Positions 53,334 to 62,297 of a stretch of DNA of 64,000 nt are shown in pieces. Numbering within the stretch: the stretch's first letter is position 1; each line of letters begins with the position of its first letter. The notes beneath the pieces are model-generated. The model saw only the letters and a program-made list of their open reading frames with translations. It made no database searches and was not told where the DNA came from. The stretch comes from Winogradskyella sp. (GTDB lineage Bacteria; Bacteroidota; Bacteroidia; Flavobacteriales; Flavobacteriaceae). Both the position numbers and the translations under genes were made by a program. Where the stretch lies: the NCBI RefSeq assembly GCF_028289625.1, contig NZ_JANQOM010000039.1:62001-126000 (forward strand), in the 5' to 3' direction.

Positions 53334-54809
53334 TCAGCTATATTTATTTTGAATGGCATTAACTACTTTTTCCGTATCGCTTTCCTTTTTCCGTTTTTCA
53401 AGAATAATAGGGTCGGCTTTTCGGACGTCGCAATTAACAATGGCACAGCGTTCGCAAGTCACGCCTACATGAACAGTTTTCAGTGTCTTGTGGTTTAGGA
53501 AATTAGCCTTACGTTGTAGCGCTGTATTGATTTCAATACCGATAGATACACTTCTATAACGGTTATTTCTAAAAGGATCTTTGGTTGCCGAAGCCAAGAC
53601 TAAATACTGTTTTTCCTCGGTGGCATAATTTGAGATTTGAATATCAAACTCATGATCGGACTGGTTGTCGCTAATGACTTTTAAAGCCTTAATAGAAGCC
53701 CATCTTCTACAGTAATGTTCGTTGGTTTCATTAGCTCTTGGCGATTGGTACTTGGCTAAATGGAGTTCTTTATTGAGTGAAAAATCATCTGTGCCTTGTT
53801 TATGCGAAAACCTTAAAAAGAATAAATTTTTGAGTTTAAAGTCCTTCGGGAGTAAATTGGTCAAACGTTGATAAACGCTTTCGGGTGAGGCATTATATTT
53901 TGAGAGTAAGGATTGAAATGCTTTGGTGTTGAATCGTTTCTGAGAGAATAGATGATTTAGATGCTCAACAAGGCTCTCCCTTGGGATAATCAATGCTCCT
54001 GCAAAGTAAGATGCATAGAAATTGTTTAGAACTTCGTCAAAACTATCGAATTTAATCCACGAAAATGTGTAAAGCCGTTCGTCAATACCTAAAAAATTAT
54101 AGGCCAATTCTTTAGCATAGATAAACGAACGCTGGGCATCATCTATACTTTTGGTAATCAAGAGTGTTTTGGTTTTTGGGACATAGATAGATCTGAGGTT
54201 ATCCAATTCGCTATGTGCTTCCAATTCATCGTTATTGATGTTATACCCATATTCTTCAACTAGAATATCTTCTAATTCCTGTGAGGTGATTTTTTTTGAA
54301 AGGTCCACCTGGTAGGTCTTGGCAAATTTTAGCACTTCTAACTCAAGGTCTTCAAAATAATTGCTATTGGCCTCTTGAAACGAACGTACAGAAGCTAAGA
54401 AAAAGTTCTCTCGACTAAAGTTATAGTTCCTTGCTATTTCAATAATCGTACTGATAAAGGCGGTAACTTTTACAGGAGCATTGGAGATAATGTCGATAAG
54501 CGTACTTTCCTGAATGCCGAATAGCTCTAAAGGAATTTCCTTTAAGAGCTTGGACTGTAGAATCTCGCCAATTGGAGCCAAGTTTTTATCCAGTTTTAGG
54601 GATACCAAATCATCATAACCCACTTCTAAATGCTCGGATAAGGCTGCAATTTTATCTGGTTTTGGATATTTTTTTCCTTTTTCAATTTCGTTGAGATAAG
54701 ACTTGGAAAGCCCGGAAAGTTTAGAGAGGCCGAAAAGGGAAAGCCCACGTTCTGTGCGGATTTGCTTTAGCTTTAATCCAAATATGAGTTTGATATAATC
54801 CTGTTCCAT
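53334..54809 (-). CDS. ScfR/RamB-family regulator of short-chain fatty acid metabolism
   Basis: The 491-residue regulator has an XRE helix-turn-helix at residues ~8-66 (LKQIRTERGLSLFGLSKLSG), an IrrE-like middle (~180-270), and a C-terminal ScfRs domain with cysteines (CRRWASIKAL; CERCAIVNCDVRKA). Where an active IrrE peptidase has HExxH, this protein has KELAY, so it is not a peptidase. RamB/PrpR/MccR proteins of this family control acetate, propionate and glyoxylate genes and sense acyl-CoA. It is divergent from aceB across a region with repeated GCGAA motifs, which supports that role. Confidence 0.85.
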   Translation of the reverse strand: MEQDYIKLIFGLKLKQIRTERGLSLFGLSKLSGLSKSYLNEIEKGKKYPKPDKIAALSEHLEVGYDDLVSLKLDKNLAPIGEILQSKLLKEIPLELFGIQESTLIDIISNAPVKVTAFISTIIEIARNYNFSRENFFLASVRSFQEANSNYFEDLELEVLKFAKTYQVDLSKKITSQELEDILVEEYGYNINNDELEAHSELDNLRSIYVPKTKTLLITKSIDDAQRSFIYAKELAYNFLGIDERLYTFSWIKFDSFDEVLNNFYASYFAGALIIPRESLVEHLNHLFSQKRFNTKAFQSLLSKYNASPESVYQRLTNLLPKDFKLKNLFFLRFSHKQGTDDFSLNKELHLAKYQSPRANETNEHYCRRWASIKALKVISDNQSDHEFDIQISNYATEEKQYLVLASATKDPFRNNRYRSVSIGIEINTALQRKANFLNHKTLKTVHVGVTCERCAIVNCDVRKADPIILEKRKKESDTEKVVNAIQNKYS

Positions 54810-54828
54810 AATTACAAATATATAACTA

Positions 54829-54878
54829 TTTGCGAATATTATTTTTTAGCGAAAAGTAAAATTTAGCGAACGTTCGCT
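54829..54878. promoter_or_regulatory. Repeated GCGAA operator region between regulator and aceB
   Basis: TTTGCGAA (54829-54836), TTAGCGAA (54846-54853) and the perfect palindrome AGCGAACGTTCGCT (54865-54878). RamB/ScfR sites described in other bacteria are TTTGCAAA-like, so these are good candidates for the regulator's sites. Confidence 0.55.
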
Positions 54879-54908
54879 TGTTTTTTTCAAAAACTTGTTG
54901 TAACATTG
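54878..54908 (+). promoter_or_regulatory. Probable aceB promoter
   Basis: TTG at 54878-54880, 20 bases, TAACATTG at 54901-54908 (one mismatch to TAnnTTTG). The -33 TTG touches the palindrome, so the regulator could control it. Confidence 0.5.
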
Positions 54909-54928
54909 TCTCATAAAATCAAATCAAT

Positions 54929-56527
54929 ATGGAATTTATCATCGCTACACCAGACCAAGTGACCTTCTCCAAAGAGGTTAATCAGTACTACCCAAATATT
55001 CTTACTGAAGATGCTTTATTGTTCATTAGACAGCTACACAGAAAGTTTAATAAGCAACGATTAGAATTATTAGATAAGCGTAAAGGGCAACAAGCGTATT
55101 TTGATAAGGGTAATTATCCTGAGTTTCCAAAAGAAACAAAGCATATTAGGGAAGGTGAGTGGTCTGTAGGTTCTATTCCAGAGGACTTAATGGACAGACG
55201 TGTAGAAATTACAGGTCCTGTAGATCGTAAAATGGTTATCAATGCCCTAAACTCAGGTGCTAAAACCTTTATGGCTGATTTTGAAGATAGTAATGCACCA
55301 AGTTGGGCCAATACGGTTGAAGGTCAACAAAATCTGTTGGACGCCAACAATAAAACCATTGAGCTCATCGATGAAGCTCGTGGAAAACACTATAAATTAA
55401 ACGATGATACAGCAATACTTTTAGTAAGGCCAAGAGGTTTACACCTTAATGAAAGACATGTGTTAGTCGATGGTGAAGAGGTTTCTGGAAGCCTTTTTGA
55501 TTTTGGATTGTACGTATTTCATAATTCCAAGGTATTGGTGAAAAACGGTACAGCGCCATATTTCTATTTACCGAAGTTAGAGCACTATCTTGAAGCGCGC
55601 TGGTGGAATGCTGTCTTCGAATATGCGCAAGCCTATCTTGGTTTGCCTCATGGTACTTTTAAGGCAACATTGTTAATTGAAACCATTACCGCAAGTTTTC
55701 AGCTTAATGAATTTATATATGAATTAAAAGATCATATCGTGGGTCTAAATTGTGGTCGCTGGGATTACATATTCTCTTATATTAAGAAATTTAGAAACCA
55801 TAAAGGGTTCATTGTTCCCAATAGAGATCAAGTGACCATGACGACAGCATTCATGGCAGCATACTCTAATCTTGTGATTCAAGTATGTCACAAGCGAGGT
55901 ATCCATGCTATGGGAGGTATGGCAGCTCAAATACCAATTAAAAATAATGCGAATGTCAATGCAGAAGCTTTAGAAAAAGTACGTGTGGATAAAGAGCGTG
56001 AAGCTAAAAACGGACACGACGGCACTTGGGTTGCACATCCAGCATTAGTGGAAGTGGCGATGAAAGAATTTGATAAATATATGCCAACACCAAATCAGAT
56101 ATTTAGAAAACGAGAAGATATTAAGGTAACTGAGGCCGACTTGGTAGAATTGCCAAAAGGCACCATTACCGAAGCTGGCGTCAGAAAAAATATCAACGTA
56201 GGTATTTTATATATGGAAGCTTGGTTAAGAGGCTATGGAGCCGTAGCACTTTACAATCTTATGGAAGATGCAGCGACAGCAGAAATCTCAAGAACCCAAG
56301 TATGGCAATGGTTAAAGAACGAGGCCTATTTAGAAGATGGACGTGTTTTTAATCAAGAATTGTTCGATACTATTTTCGATGATGAAGTTGAAAAAATCAT
56401 TAGGGAAGTCGGTGAAGCTAAAATTAAGGATACCAAGTTCTGTGATGCCATTACATTGTTCAAAAGACTAGTCACTGAAAACGAGTTTGAAGAATTTCTA
56501 ACCATTTCAGCCTATAGACAATTATAG
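54929..56527 (+). CDS. aceB: Malate synthase A
   Basis: The 532-residue enzyme condenses glyoxylate with acetyl-CoA to malate. Class A features are TFMADFEDSNAPSWANTVEGQ, LLVRPRGLHLNERHV, NCGRWDYIFSYIKKF and HAMGGMAAQIPIKNN, with the WVAHPALVEVA region later. Length is typical. It is the first gene of the aceB-aceA pair, divergent from the ScfR-like regulator. Confidence 0.95.
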   Translation: MEFIIATPDQVTFSKEVNQYYPNILTEDALLFIRQLHRKFNKQRLELLDKRKGQQAYFDKGNYPEFPKETKHIREGEWSVGSIPEDLMDRRVEITGPVDRKMVINALNSGAKTFMADFEDSNAPSWANTVEGQQNLLDANNKTIELIDEARGKHYKLNDDTAILLVRPRGLHLNERHVLVDGEEVSGSLFDFGLYVFHNSKVLVKNGTAPYFYLPKLEHYLEARWWNAVFEYAQAYLGLPHGTFKATLLIETITASFQLNEFIYELKDHIVGLNCGRWDYIFSYIKKFRNHKGFIVPNRDQVTMTTAFMAAYSNLVIQVCHKRGIHAMGGMAAQIPIKNNANVNAEALEKVRVDKEREAKNGHDGTWVAHPALVEVAMKEFDKYMPTPNQIFRKREDIKVTEADLVELPKGTITEAGVRKNINVGILYMEAWLRGYGAVALYNLMEDAATAEISRTQVWQWLKNEAYLEDGRVFNQELFDTIFDDEVEKIIREVGEAKIKDTKFCDAITLFKRLVTENEFEEFLTISAYRQL

Positions 56528-56536
56528 TATGCATCA

Positions 56537-56573
56537 CCTCGAGTGATTTGTGTTAAGCAAATTGTATCGAGAC
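56537..56573. repeat. TCGAG-type hairpin repeat
   Basis: CCTCGAGTGATTTG, TGTTAAG, CAAATTGTATCGAGACG: pairing arms AATTTG-like, ten bases after the aceB stop. Could act as a weak terminator. Confidence 0.55.
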
Positions 56574-56584
56574 GCTAATAGTTA

Positions 56585-56627
56585 GTTCTCGATACACTCA
56601 CGCTAAGCGTGACCACTCGAACTGACA
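56585..56627. repeat. TCGAG-type hairpin repeat, inverted
   Basis: GTTCTCGATACACTCACGC, TAA, GCGTGACCACTCGAACTGACA: the internal TCACGC/GCGTGA stem is clear. It is head to head with the copy at 56537. Both lie in the aceB-aceA gap. Confidence 0.6.
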
Positions 56628-56723
56628 ATAAGTAACTAAATAAACCAAAAAATCCCGCTAATGCGGCAACATTACACGGGATTCATATTAACTCTGATTA
56701 AATCATTAATACATTTCAAAATT

Positions 56724-58355
56724 ATGAAAAATTTACCTCAAAACAACTATGCCTCAGCTTTACAGACCGTAAAGGATATCAAAACTAAATTCGGCAATAC
56801 TTGGACAGCCATCAACCCACAATATGTGGCAAGAATGGCAACACAAAATCGTTTTAAAACAGGATTGGATATTGCAAAATATACAGCAGCTATCATGAGA
56901 AACGATATGGCTGAATATGATGCCGATGCATCTAAGTATACGCAATCTTTAGGATGCTGGCATGGTTTTGTAGCACAGCAAAAGATGATAGCGGTAAAAA
57001 AGCATCATAAAACTACCAGTAAACGTTACTTATACCTCTCAGGTTGGATGGTAGCGGCATTGCGTTCAGAATTTGGTCCTTTACCAGACCAGTTTATGCA
57101 CGAGAAAACGGCGGTACCTGCTTTAATTGCTGAAATCTATGATTTTTTACGTCAGGCAGATGCTATTGAATTGAATGATTTATTTAGACGCTTGGAAAAT
57201 GGTGAGGACGTGCAAGCACAGATTGATAATTTTGAAACGCATGTGGTACCAATTGTAGCTGATATCGATGCAGGATTCGGAAATGAAGAAGCGACCTACC
57301 TTTTAGCGAAAAAAATGATTCAAGCAGGAGCTTGTGCTATTCAAATAGAAAATCAAGTGTCAGATGCCAAGCAATGTGGTCATCAGGATGGTAAGGTTAC
57401 CGTTCCTCATGAAGATTTTATTGCGAAACTCAATGCCGTACGCTATGCCTTTTTAGAATTGGGTGTGGATGATGGTATCATCGTTGCACGTACGGATTCA
57501 GAAGGAGCAGGATTAACCCAAAAATTACCAGTTAGTAAGGAGCCAGGGGATTTAGCATCACAGTATTTGGCTTTTGTCGATGCTGAAGAAATTACTATTG
57601 GCGAGGCAAAAGAAGACGATGTCTTGTTGAAGCGCGAAGGTAAATTAATGCGTCCAAAGCGTTTACCAAATGGCTTGTATAAATTCAAGGAAGGATCAAA
57701 TATTGATCGTGTTGTACTAGACTGTATCACAAGTCTTCAGAATGGAGCGGATTTACTTTGGATAGAAACTCCCACACCTAATGTGAAGCAAATTGCACAC
57801 ATGATGAATCGCGTAAAGGCTGTTATGCCTAATGCGAAATTAGTATATAATAATTCGCCATCATTCAATTGGACCCTGAATTTCCGTAATCAAGTCTATG
57901 AGGAAATGGTAGCGGAAGGTGAGAATGTAACAGCTTATGATAAAAATAACTTAATGGCTGTGGAATACGACAATACCGAATTGAGTTTTAGAGCGGATGA
58001 GAAAATCAGAACTTTCCAATTGGATGGTGCGCGTGAAGCAGGTATTTTCCACCACTTAATTACATTACCGACCTATCACACCACAGCATTACATATGAAT
58101 GATTTAACCAAAGGTTATTTTGGTGCAGATGGTATGTTGGCCTATGTAAAAGAAGTGCAGCGTCAAGAAATAAGAAAAAATGTTGCTTGTGTAAAACATC
58201 AACGTATGGCAGGCTCTGATTTGGGAGATGATCACAAAACGTTCTTTGCAGGTGACAATGCCTTAAAAGCAGGTGGTGCCAAGAATACGTCAAACCAGTT
58301 TGACACCAAGCCTAAAACGCAAACGAAAAAGAAAAGATTAAGCGTTGTTGCTTAA
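56724..58355 (+). CDS. aceA: Isocitrate lyase
   Basis: The enzyme cleaves isocitrate to succinate and glyoxylate. From the ATG at 56724 it has 543 residues; an upstream start at 56661 would precede the conserved beginning. Signature parts are ADIDAGFGNEEATYLLAKKM, the catalytic Cys (about Cys218) in KQCGHQDGK, where most enzymes have KKCGHLDGK, and TLPTYHTTALHMNDLTKGYFG. The length exceeds the E. coli form and fits the larger subgroup with an insert (~260-330). It ends in a Lys-rich tail. It follows aceB on the same strand. Confidence 0.93.
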   Translation: MKNLPQNNYASALQTVKDIKTKFGNTWTAINPQYVARMATQNRFKTGLDIAKYTAAIMRNDMAEYDADASKYTQSLGCWHGFVAQQKMIAVKKHHKTTSKRYLYLSGWMVAALRSEFGPLPDQFMHEKTAVPALIAEIYDFLRQADAIELNDLFRRLENGEDVQAQIDNFETHVVPIVADIDAGFGNEEATYLLAKKMIQAGACAIQIENQVSDAKQCGHQDGKVTVPHEDFIAKLNAVRYAFLELGVDDGIIVARTDSEGAGLTQKLPVSKEPGDLASQYLAFVDAEEITIGEAKEDDVLLKREGKLMRPKRLPNGLYKFKEGSNIDRVVLDCITSLQNGADLLWIETPTPNVKQIAHMMNRVKAVMPNAKLVYNNSPSFNWTLNFRNQVYEEMVAEGENVTAYDKNNLMAVEYDNTELSFRADEKIRTFQLDGAREAGIFHHLITLPTYHTTALHMNDLTKGYFGADGMLAYVKEVQRQEIRKNVACVKHQRMAGSDLGDDHKTFFAGDNALKAGGAKNTSNQFDTKPKTQTKKKRLSVVA

Positions 58356-58411
58356 TAAAGATTAAACATACGGTTACTACATAATCTGTTGTTTATTAAT
58401 TTAGTTAGAGA

Positions 58412-58440
58412 AGAACACATCCAATTTGGGTGTGTTTTTT
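58412..58440 (+). terminator. Terminator after aceA
   Basis: AACACATCC, AATTT loop, GGGTGTGTT then T-run (one G-T pair in a 9-base stem). Confidence 0.75.
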
Positions 58441-58517
58441 TATGAAAATAATCATTAAGAGCATAGCGAGAAATCTTAAGTTTCAGCGTGACCAAATCAT
58501 ATTATCATGGTTTCAAT

Positions 58518-58559
58518 AAATAAAGCAGATGAGATGTCTCACACAAGGTTCGATATGAC
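58518..58559. repeat. 42-base repeat, copy 1
   Basis: Begins AAATAAAGCAGATGAGATGT and ends TCGATATGAC. It matches 61295-61336 in the same orientation at all but four positions. It lies six bases before the exonuclease stop codon. Confidence 0.75.
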
Positions 58560-58565
58560 TGAGGT

Positions 58566-59231
58566 TTACAACAATCCAATACGCTTATGCGACTTCTCCA
58601 AATCTCGTAAACTGAGTTTTGGATTGTTCATCTTTAATTTAGCGACCAACTTTAAAAACAACAATGCCGTAATATAAGCATCACCAGAAGCGGTATGCCG
58701 ATCGTGCATTGGAATCTTGAAACGTTCCGCTAATTCATCCAAACTAAAGTGCAGTTTACTGGTGTCGAGTTTAGTCTTTTGAAATAGATGACCGGTATCC
58801 AAGACTTTATTCTTTAATTTAGGCAGATTGTGGCGTTGCAACACCGCATTCATCATAGCCACATCAAAAGCCGCGTGATGTGCCACCAAAACCGCATTTT
58901 GCAAATAGTCCAAAAACTGCACCACAGCTTCGTATTCTTCAATTTTGGTCAACTTACCTGTTTTAAGTAACCCATGAATTTTCACGGTATCGGCATTAAA
59001 CTGCTGTTGGATGAGGTAAGATTCCAACTGGTCCGATACTTTTATTTGTAGGTCTTTTATGGCCACACAGCCAATGGATAAAATACGATCTTGTTTTGTA
59101 TTCAAACCCGTAGTTTCGGTATCGAACACTACAAAACGTATCTGTTCAAGGTGCTGTTCTTGATGTTGTGAAAAGCAAGCCGAGTACTGGTTCCAAAATT
59201 CAGGGTAGGATTTACGCTTCAACCAATGCAT
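58566..59231 (-). CDS. DEDDh 3'-5' exonuclease (DnaQ-like)
   Basis: The 221-residue protein has an exonuclease domain (~32-190): ExoI motif FDTETTGL, ExoII VLVAHHAAFDVAMM, and ExoIII HDRHTASGDAYIT. It resembles the proofreading subunit and RNase T group. It is translated right after the DUF294 protein (one base between the genes). The pairing DUF294/CBS plus DnaQ-like exonuclease near ActP-type symporters is recurrent in bacteria, but its purpose is unknown. Confidence 0.85.
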   Translation of the reverse strand: MHWLKRKSYPEFWNQYSACFSQHQEQHLEQIRFVVFDTETTGLNTKQDRILSIGCVAIKDLQIKVSDQLESYLIQQQFNADTVKIHGLLKTGKLTKIEEYEAVVQFLDYLQNAVLVAHHAAFDVAMMNAVLQRHNLPKLKNKVLDTGHLFQKTKLDTSKLHFSLDELAERFKIPMHDRHTASGDAYITALLFLKLVAKLKMNNPKLSLRDLEKSHKRIGLL

Positions 59232-59232
59232 A

Positions 59233-61122
59233 CTATAATAATTGTGAGAGTTTAAAACGTGTTTTTATCAACTCCTGAACGGCCTTCACTGCTTTAAAAC
59301 TACGTTTTAAACGTAAACGATTCCCTTTGCTTAGGGATTCCAAATCGATAAAACGTCCCGAATCGTTATTTGCCAAGCCTTGTTTCGTTCTAAAACGCAA
59401 TAGATTTTTATAGGCTTCCATACAAAAACTATAGGTGTCTTTGTTCTGAGGCTCGAGCTCTATCAGTTTCTCATAGCGCTCTAGGGTGTTATTAACGGAT
59501 TTAATGTTGTGCGATAAAATCAATAATCGCGCTGCATCCACTAAGGGCATCATTGCTCTGGCCTTAATGTCAAACTGATCTTTGTGTTCGCCATCGGCTT
59601 CCACAAGAAACTGCCTGAAGAAGCTTAATGGAGGTGGATTTTGTAAAGCATTCCTGCCCAAATAGGTCAGGAAAATGTCATGGGCTTCAATATGCTCAAA
59701 TATGTGTTCAGAAAGCTGATGCACTAAAGCTTTATCTCCATACACATGTTCATAGTCAAAGAATATGGTACAGAGCATCAGGTTGTCTTGATCTGGAGTT
59801 GTAATCCAGCGTTTGAATTGTTGGGACCATTCAGATACGGAATTACACCATTTGGGATTATTGCTCATCATCTGCGCTGGACACAATTCAAAACCAACGG
59901 TTTCTAAATCGTTATTGATATAATTGGACAGTTCTAAAAAATAGGATTTTGTGGAATCGTAATCCGTTTCCGGAACATCCTCAAAAACAAGGGCATTGTC
60001 CTGGTCAGTCATGAGTAACTGCTCTTGCCGACCTTGACTACCAATGGCCAACCAGGCAAATTTTACTGGTGGTTTTTTCTTCATTTTAGCTATGGCCAAC
60101 CCAATAATGCGTTGGGTAATGGCATCGTTGATAGCAGAAATTAAACGCGACATAAAATCAATCGGAATGTCCTGCCCCAAATAACGTTTGAGTAATTGTT
60201 CGGTGCGTTGTCGTATGCCTTTCAGTTGTTCTGCTGAATGACTGCGCTTTATTTCCTTGATTAGTGCCGAGGCATTGTTTTCACGCAACACAATAATATC
60301 GTGTTCAGATAGGATTCCTGTCAATGCCGACTGATTTGTGCCATCTTTGGTAATACACAAGTGTGTAATGCGATGTTTTAGCATCGCAATTTGTGCTTCA
60401 GCAACCGTAATGGTCTCAGGATAGGTAATCACTGGTGACGACATTATGGATGATACATTGTCGCTAATAGTTTTAGTTCCTGTAGCGATTTTGGTGCGTA
60501 AGTCCTTGTCTGTAATGATACCAATGGGTTTTCCATCATTCACAATCACAATAGAGCCTACATGTTTTATGGTCATGATGTTAGCGGCCTCCTTAACCGT
60601 AGTGTCTAAGGTACAGGTCACGGGATTTTTGGAATAGTCTGCCGTTTGCAGATAGGTATATTCCGAAGAGCGATTAAGCGCTTCCATAAAATCATCATCA
60701 TCGGCATTTTTGGCTTTGGTATTAGAGGCAAAGCTTGCCATAAGAAACTGGCTGGCTTTTGTATTGGTGGTGATATAGGTTTCTAAAAGCTCTGAGGAAA
60801 TACTATACACAATACTTTCTTCAATAGCTTTGGAGTTGAGTTTATAGTCCCCTTTGCGGAGTAGTGCACGCAAACCAAAAATATCACCTTCGTCGCATTC
60901 ATCCACTAAAGTGTCGTTGGCTCTAAACAAACCAATAGCACCATCACGTACCACATAAAAATGATTAACTACAGGTTGCCCAATTTCAAAAAGGTATTGC
61001 TGATGCTCCAAGTAGATGACGTCTACGGCTTCAGATATGGCCATCAGCTGCTTGCGATTAAGCACGTTAAATGGAGGAAAGGCTTTGAGGTAATCGTAAA
61101 TACGTGCGGCAATGGTATTCAT
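59233..61122 (-). CDS. DUF294/CBS protein with cyclic-nucleotide-binding-like domain
   Basis: The 629-residue protein has, in order, a cNMP-binding-like domain (~15-125: FEIGQPVVNHFYVVRDGAIGLF), two CBS domains (~165-290: SIVIVNDGKPIGIITDKDL) and a DUF294 nucleotidyltransferase domain (~310-480: WLAIGSQGRQEQLLMTDQDNALVFED, with the GSxGR and D-x-D catalytic pattern). A DUF294 C-terminal helical domain follows (~490-629). GlnD-like transferase activity on an unknown partner is inferred. It is one base upstream of the exonuclease gene. In many genomes this pair lies beside acetate-type SSS transporters, as here. Confidence 0.88.
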   Translation of the reverse strand: MNTIAARIYDYLKAFPPFNVLNRKQLMAISEAVDVIYLEHQQYLFEIGQPVVNHFYVVRDGAIGLFRANDTLVDECDEGDIFGLRALLRKGDYKLNSKAIEESIVYSISSELLETYITTNTKASQFLMASFASNTKAKNADDDDFMEALNRSSEYTYLQTADYSKNPVTCTLDTTVKEAANIMTIKHVGSIVIVNDGKPIGIITDKDLRTKIATGTKTISDNVSSIMSSPVITYPETITVAEAQIAMLKHRITHLCITKDGTNQSALTGILSEHDIIVLRENNASALIKEIKRSHSAEQLKGIRQRTEQLLKRYLGQDIPIDFMSRLISAINDAITQRIIGLAIAKMKKKPPVKFAWLAIGSQGRQEQLLMTDQDNALVFEDVPETDYDSTKSYFLELSNYINNDLETVGFELCPAQMMSNNPKWCNSVSEWSQQFKRWITTPDQDNLMLCTIFFDYEHVYGDKALVHQLSEHIFEHIEAHDIFLTYLGRNALQNPPPLSFFRQFLVEADGEHKDQFDIKARAMMPLVDAARLLILSHNIKSVNNTLERYEKLIELEPQNKDTYSFCMEAYKNLLRFRTKQGLANNDSGRFIDLESLSKGNRLRLKRSFKAVKAVQELIKTRFKLSQLL

Positions 61123-61213
61123 GGCAACAAGTTAGCCAAAAAATAAAGGCGATTACATGAGAAGTATCATGTTTATTGCTAAAATGGTATAGTTATCCTC
61201 AAATGCCAATATT

Positions 61214-61251
61214 TGTCATTTCGACAGAGCTGAGAATCAGCGACGAGAAAC
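61214..61251. repeat. TCGAG-type hairpin repeat, partial
   Basis: TGTCATTTCGACAGAG, CTGAGAATCAG hairpin, CGACGAGAAAC. It lies in the 364-base gap 61123-61486, which holds three repeats and no convincing gene. Confidence 0.5.
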
Positions 61252-61294
61252 ATTCATGTTCAGCGCAGCTAAATCACATAATCGTATTTTCTCT

Positions 61295-61336
61295 AAATAA
61301 AGCTGATGCGATGTCTCACACAGGGTTCGACATGAC
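61295..61336. repeat. 42-base repeat, copy 2
   Basis: Begins AAATAAAGCTGATGCGATGT and ends TCGACATGAC; direct repeat of 58518-58559. Confidence 0.75.
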
Positions 61337-61342
61337 GCTGTT

Positions 61343-61396
61343 TGTCATTTCGAGTGAATTTTGCACGTCAAAGTGCAAAATTTGTATCGAGAAGTC
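61343..61396. repeat. TCGAG-type hairpin repeat, full-length
   Basis: TGTCATTTCGAGTG, AATTTTGCAC, GTCAAA, GTGCAAAATT, TGTATCGAGAAGTCC: a ten-base perfect stem inside the family's conserved ends. This is the best-preserved copy in the window. Confidence 0.7.
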
Positions 61397-61486
61397 CCTT
61401 CAACTAAAGCAATATACCCTGTATTGGGTATGGTTTGCCATAGCATTCACTACTAATTTTAATTATTAATCAAAACCAAACGAATT

Positions 61487-62281
61487 ATGAAGAATTCCAT
61501 AGTTATTCTCTTAACAATTTTATTCTTAAATCCAATTCTGAAAGCACAAAATTTCAAAGTAGGAGATTTAGTTAAGCTTTCTAATACAGTTCCAGTAATT
61601 AATAGCTCTATTGATGTTTATTCGGATGATGCTAATAATGTAAAGGTGCTAAACTTTTTAGAATCAGGTGTTATATTCAGAGTTGTTGATATTTCAGATA
61701 CTGAGGTAAAAGTTATAGCTTTACCCTTTGAGGTTAAAACTGGAAAACAAAAGAAGAATTTCAAAGAAAAAAAACCAGATGAAAAAATAAAAAGTGAATA
61801 TTACAATGATAAAGTGTATTCAATAAGTTTAAAGAATTTTAATGCTTTTGCTGTATCTTATGTAATCCCAGATAGAATTAGTGTAGGACTACTTACATTA
61901 CCATTTAGAGCTAGACCACAAGATGATTTTTCTTTCCATACAGAATTTAACTTAAGTACTGCAGTTAATTTTAAACTAGGCAGTTTTAAGGGCTCTACTT
62001 TTAATTGGCAATTTGGAGCTGGAATTAGTAGTGTTGGATTAAATTCAGAAAACTCTCTTGGAATTGAGAGTGGTGAATCTCAGGATGTAGCAACATTAAC
62101 ATTATTTACTGGACCTATGTTACAATACAAGAAAGTTCAAATTGGGCTTTATTTGGGAGTAGATCAAATCAATAATCAAAGTAATTATCAATGGAAGAGC
62201 AATGGAAATTTATGGCTAGGATTTGGCGTTGGATTTGATGTTTTTTCAGTATCTGTGTCTACGCCCAAAAATGGGCAATAA
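61487..62281 (+). CDS. Exported beta-rich protein of unknown function
   Basis: The 264-residue protein has a signal peptide (ending ILKAQ) and two parts: an N-terminal ~80 residues with SH3-like strands (FKVGDLVKLSNTVPVINSSIDVY) and a C-terminal ~150 residues of alternating strands (FNLSTAVNFKLGSFKGS; GLYLGVDQINNQSN) like a small outer-membrane barrel. No family is recognised. It is 16 bases before the next envelope gene and likely in one operon. Confidence 0.65.
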   Translation: MKNSIVILLTILFLNPILKAQNFKVGDLVKLSNTVPVINSSIDVYSDDANNVKVLNFLESGVIFRVVDISDTEVKVIALPFEVKTGKQKKNFKEKKPDEKIKSEYYNDKVYSISLKNFNAFAVSYVIPDRISVGLLTLPFRARPQDDFSFHTEFNLSTAVNFKLGSFKGSTFNWQFGAGISSVGLNSENSLGIESGESQDVATLTLFTGPMLQYKKVQIGLYLGVDQINNQSNYQWKSNGNLWLGFGVGFDVFSVSVSTPKNGQ

Positions 62282-62297
62282 ATAATCTTAATTTATT

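Noticed and set aside
53334-54809. IrrE-type metallopeptidase with toxin-antitoxin role
   Set aside because: The HExxH site is replaced by KELAY and the C-terminus is the ScfRs domain, so it is a metabolic regulator.
61176-61469. A 97-residue plus-strand frame
   Set aside because: It runs through three intergenic repeats and has no conserved sequence or promoter.
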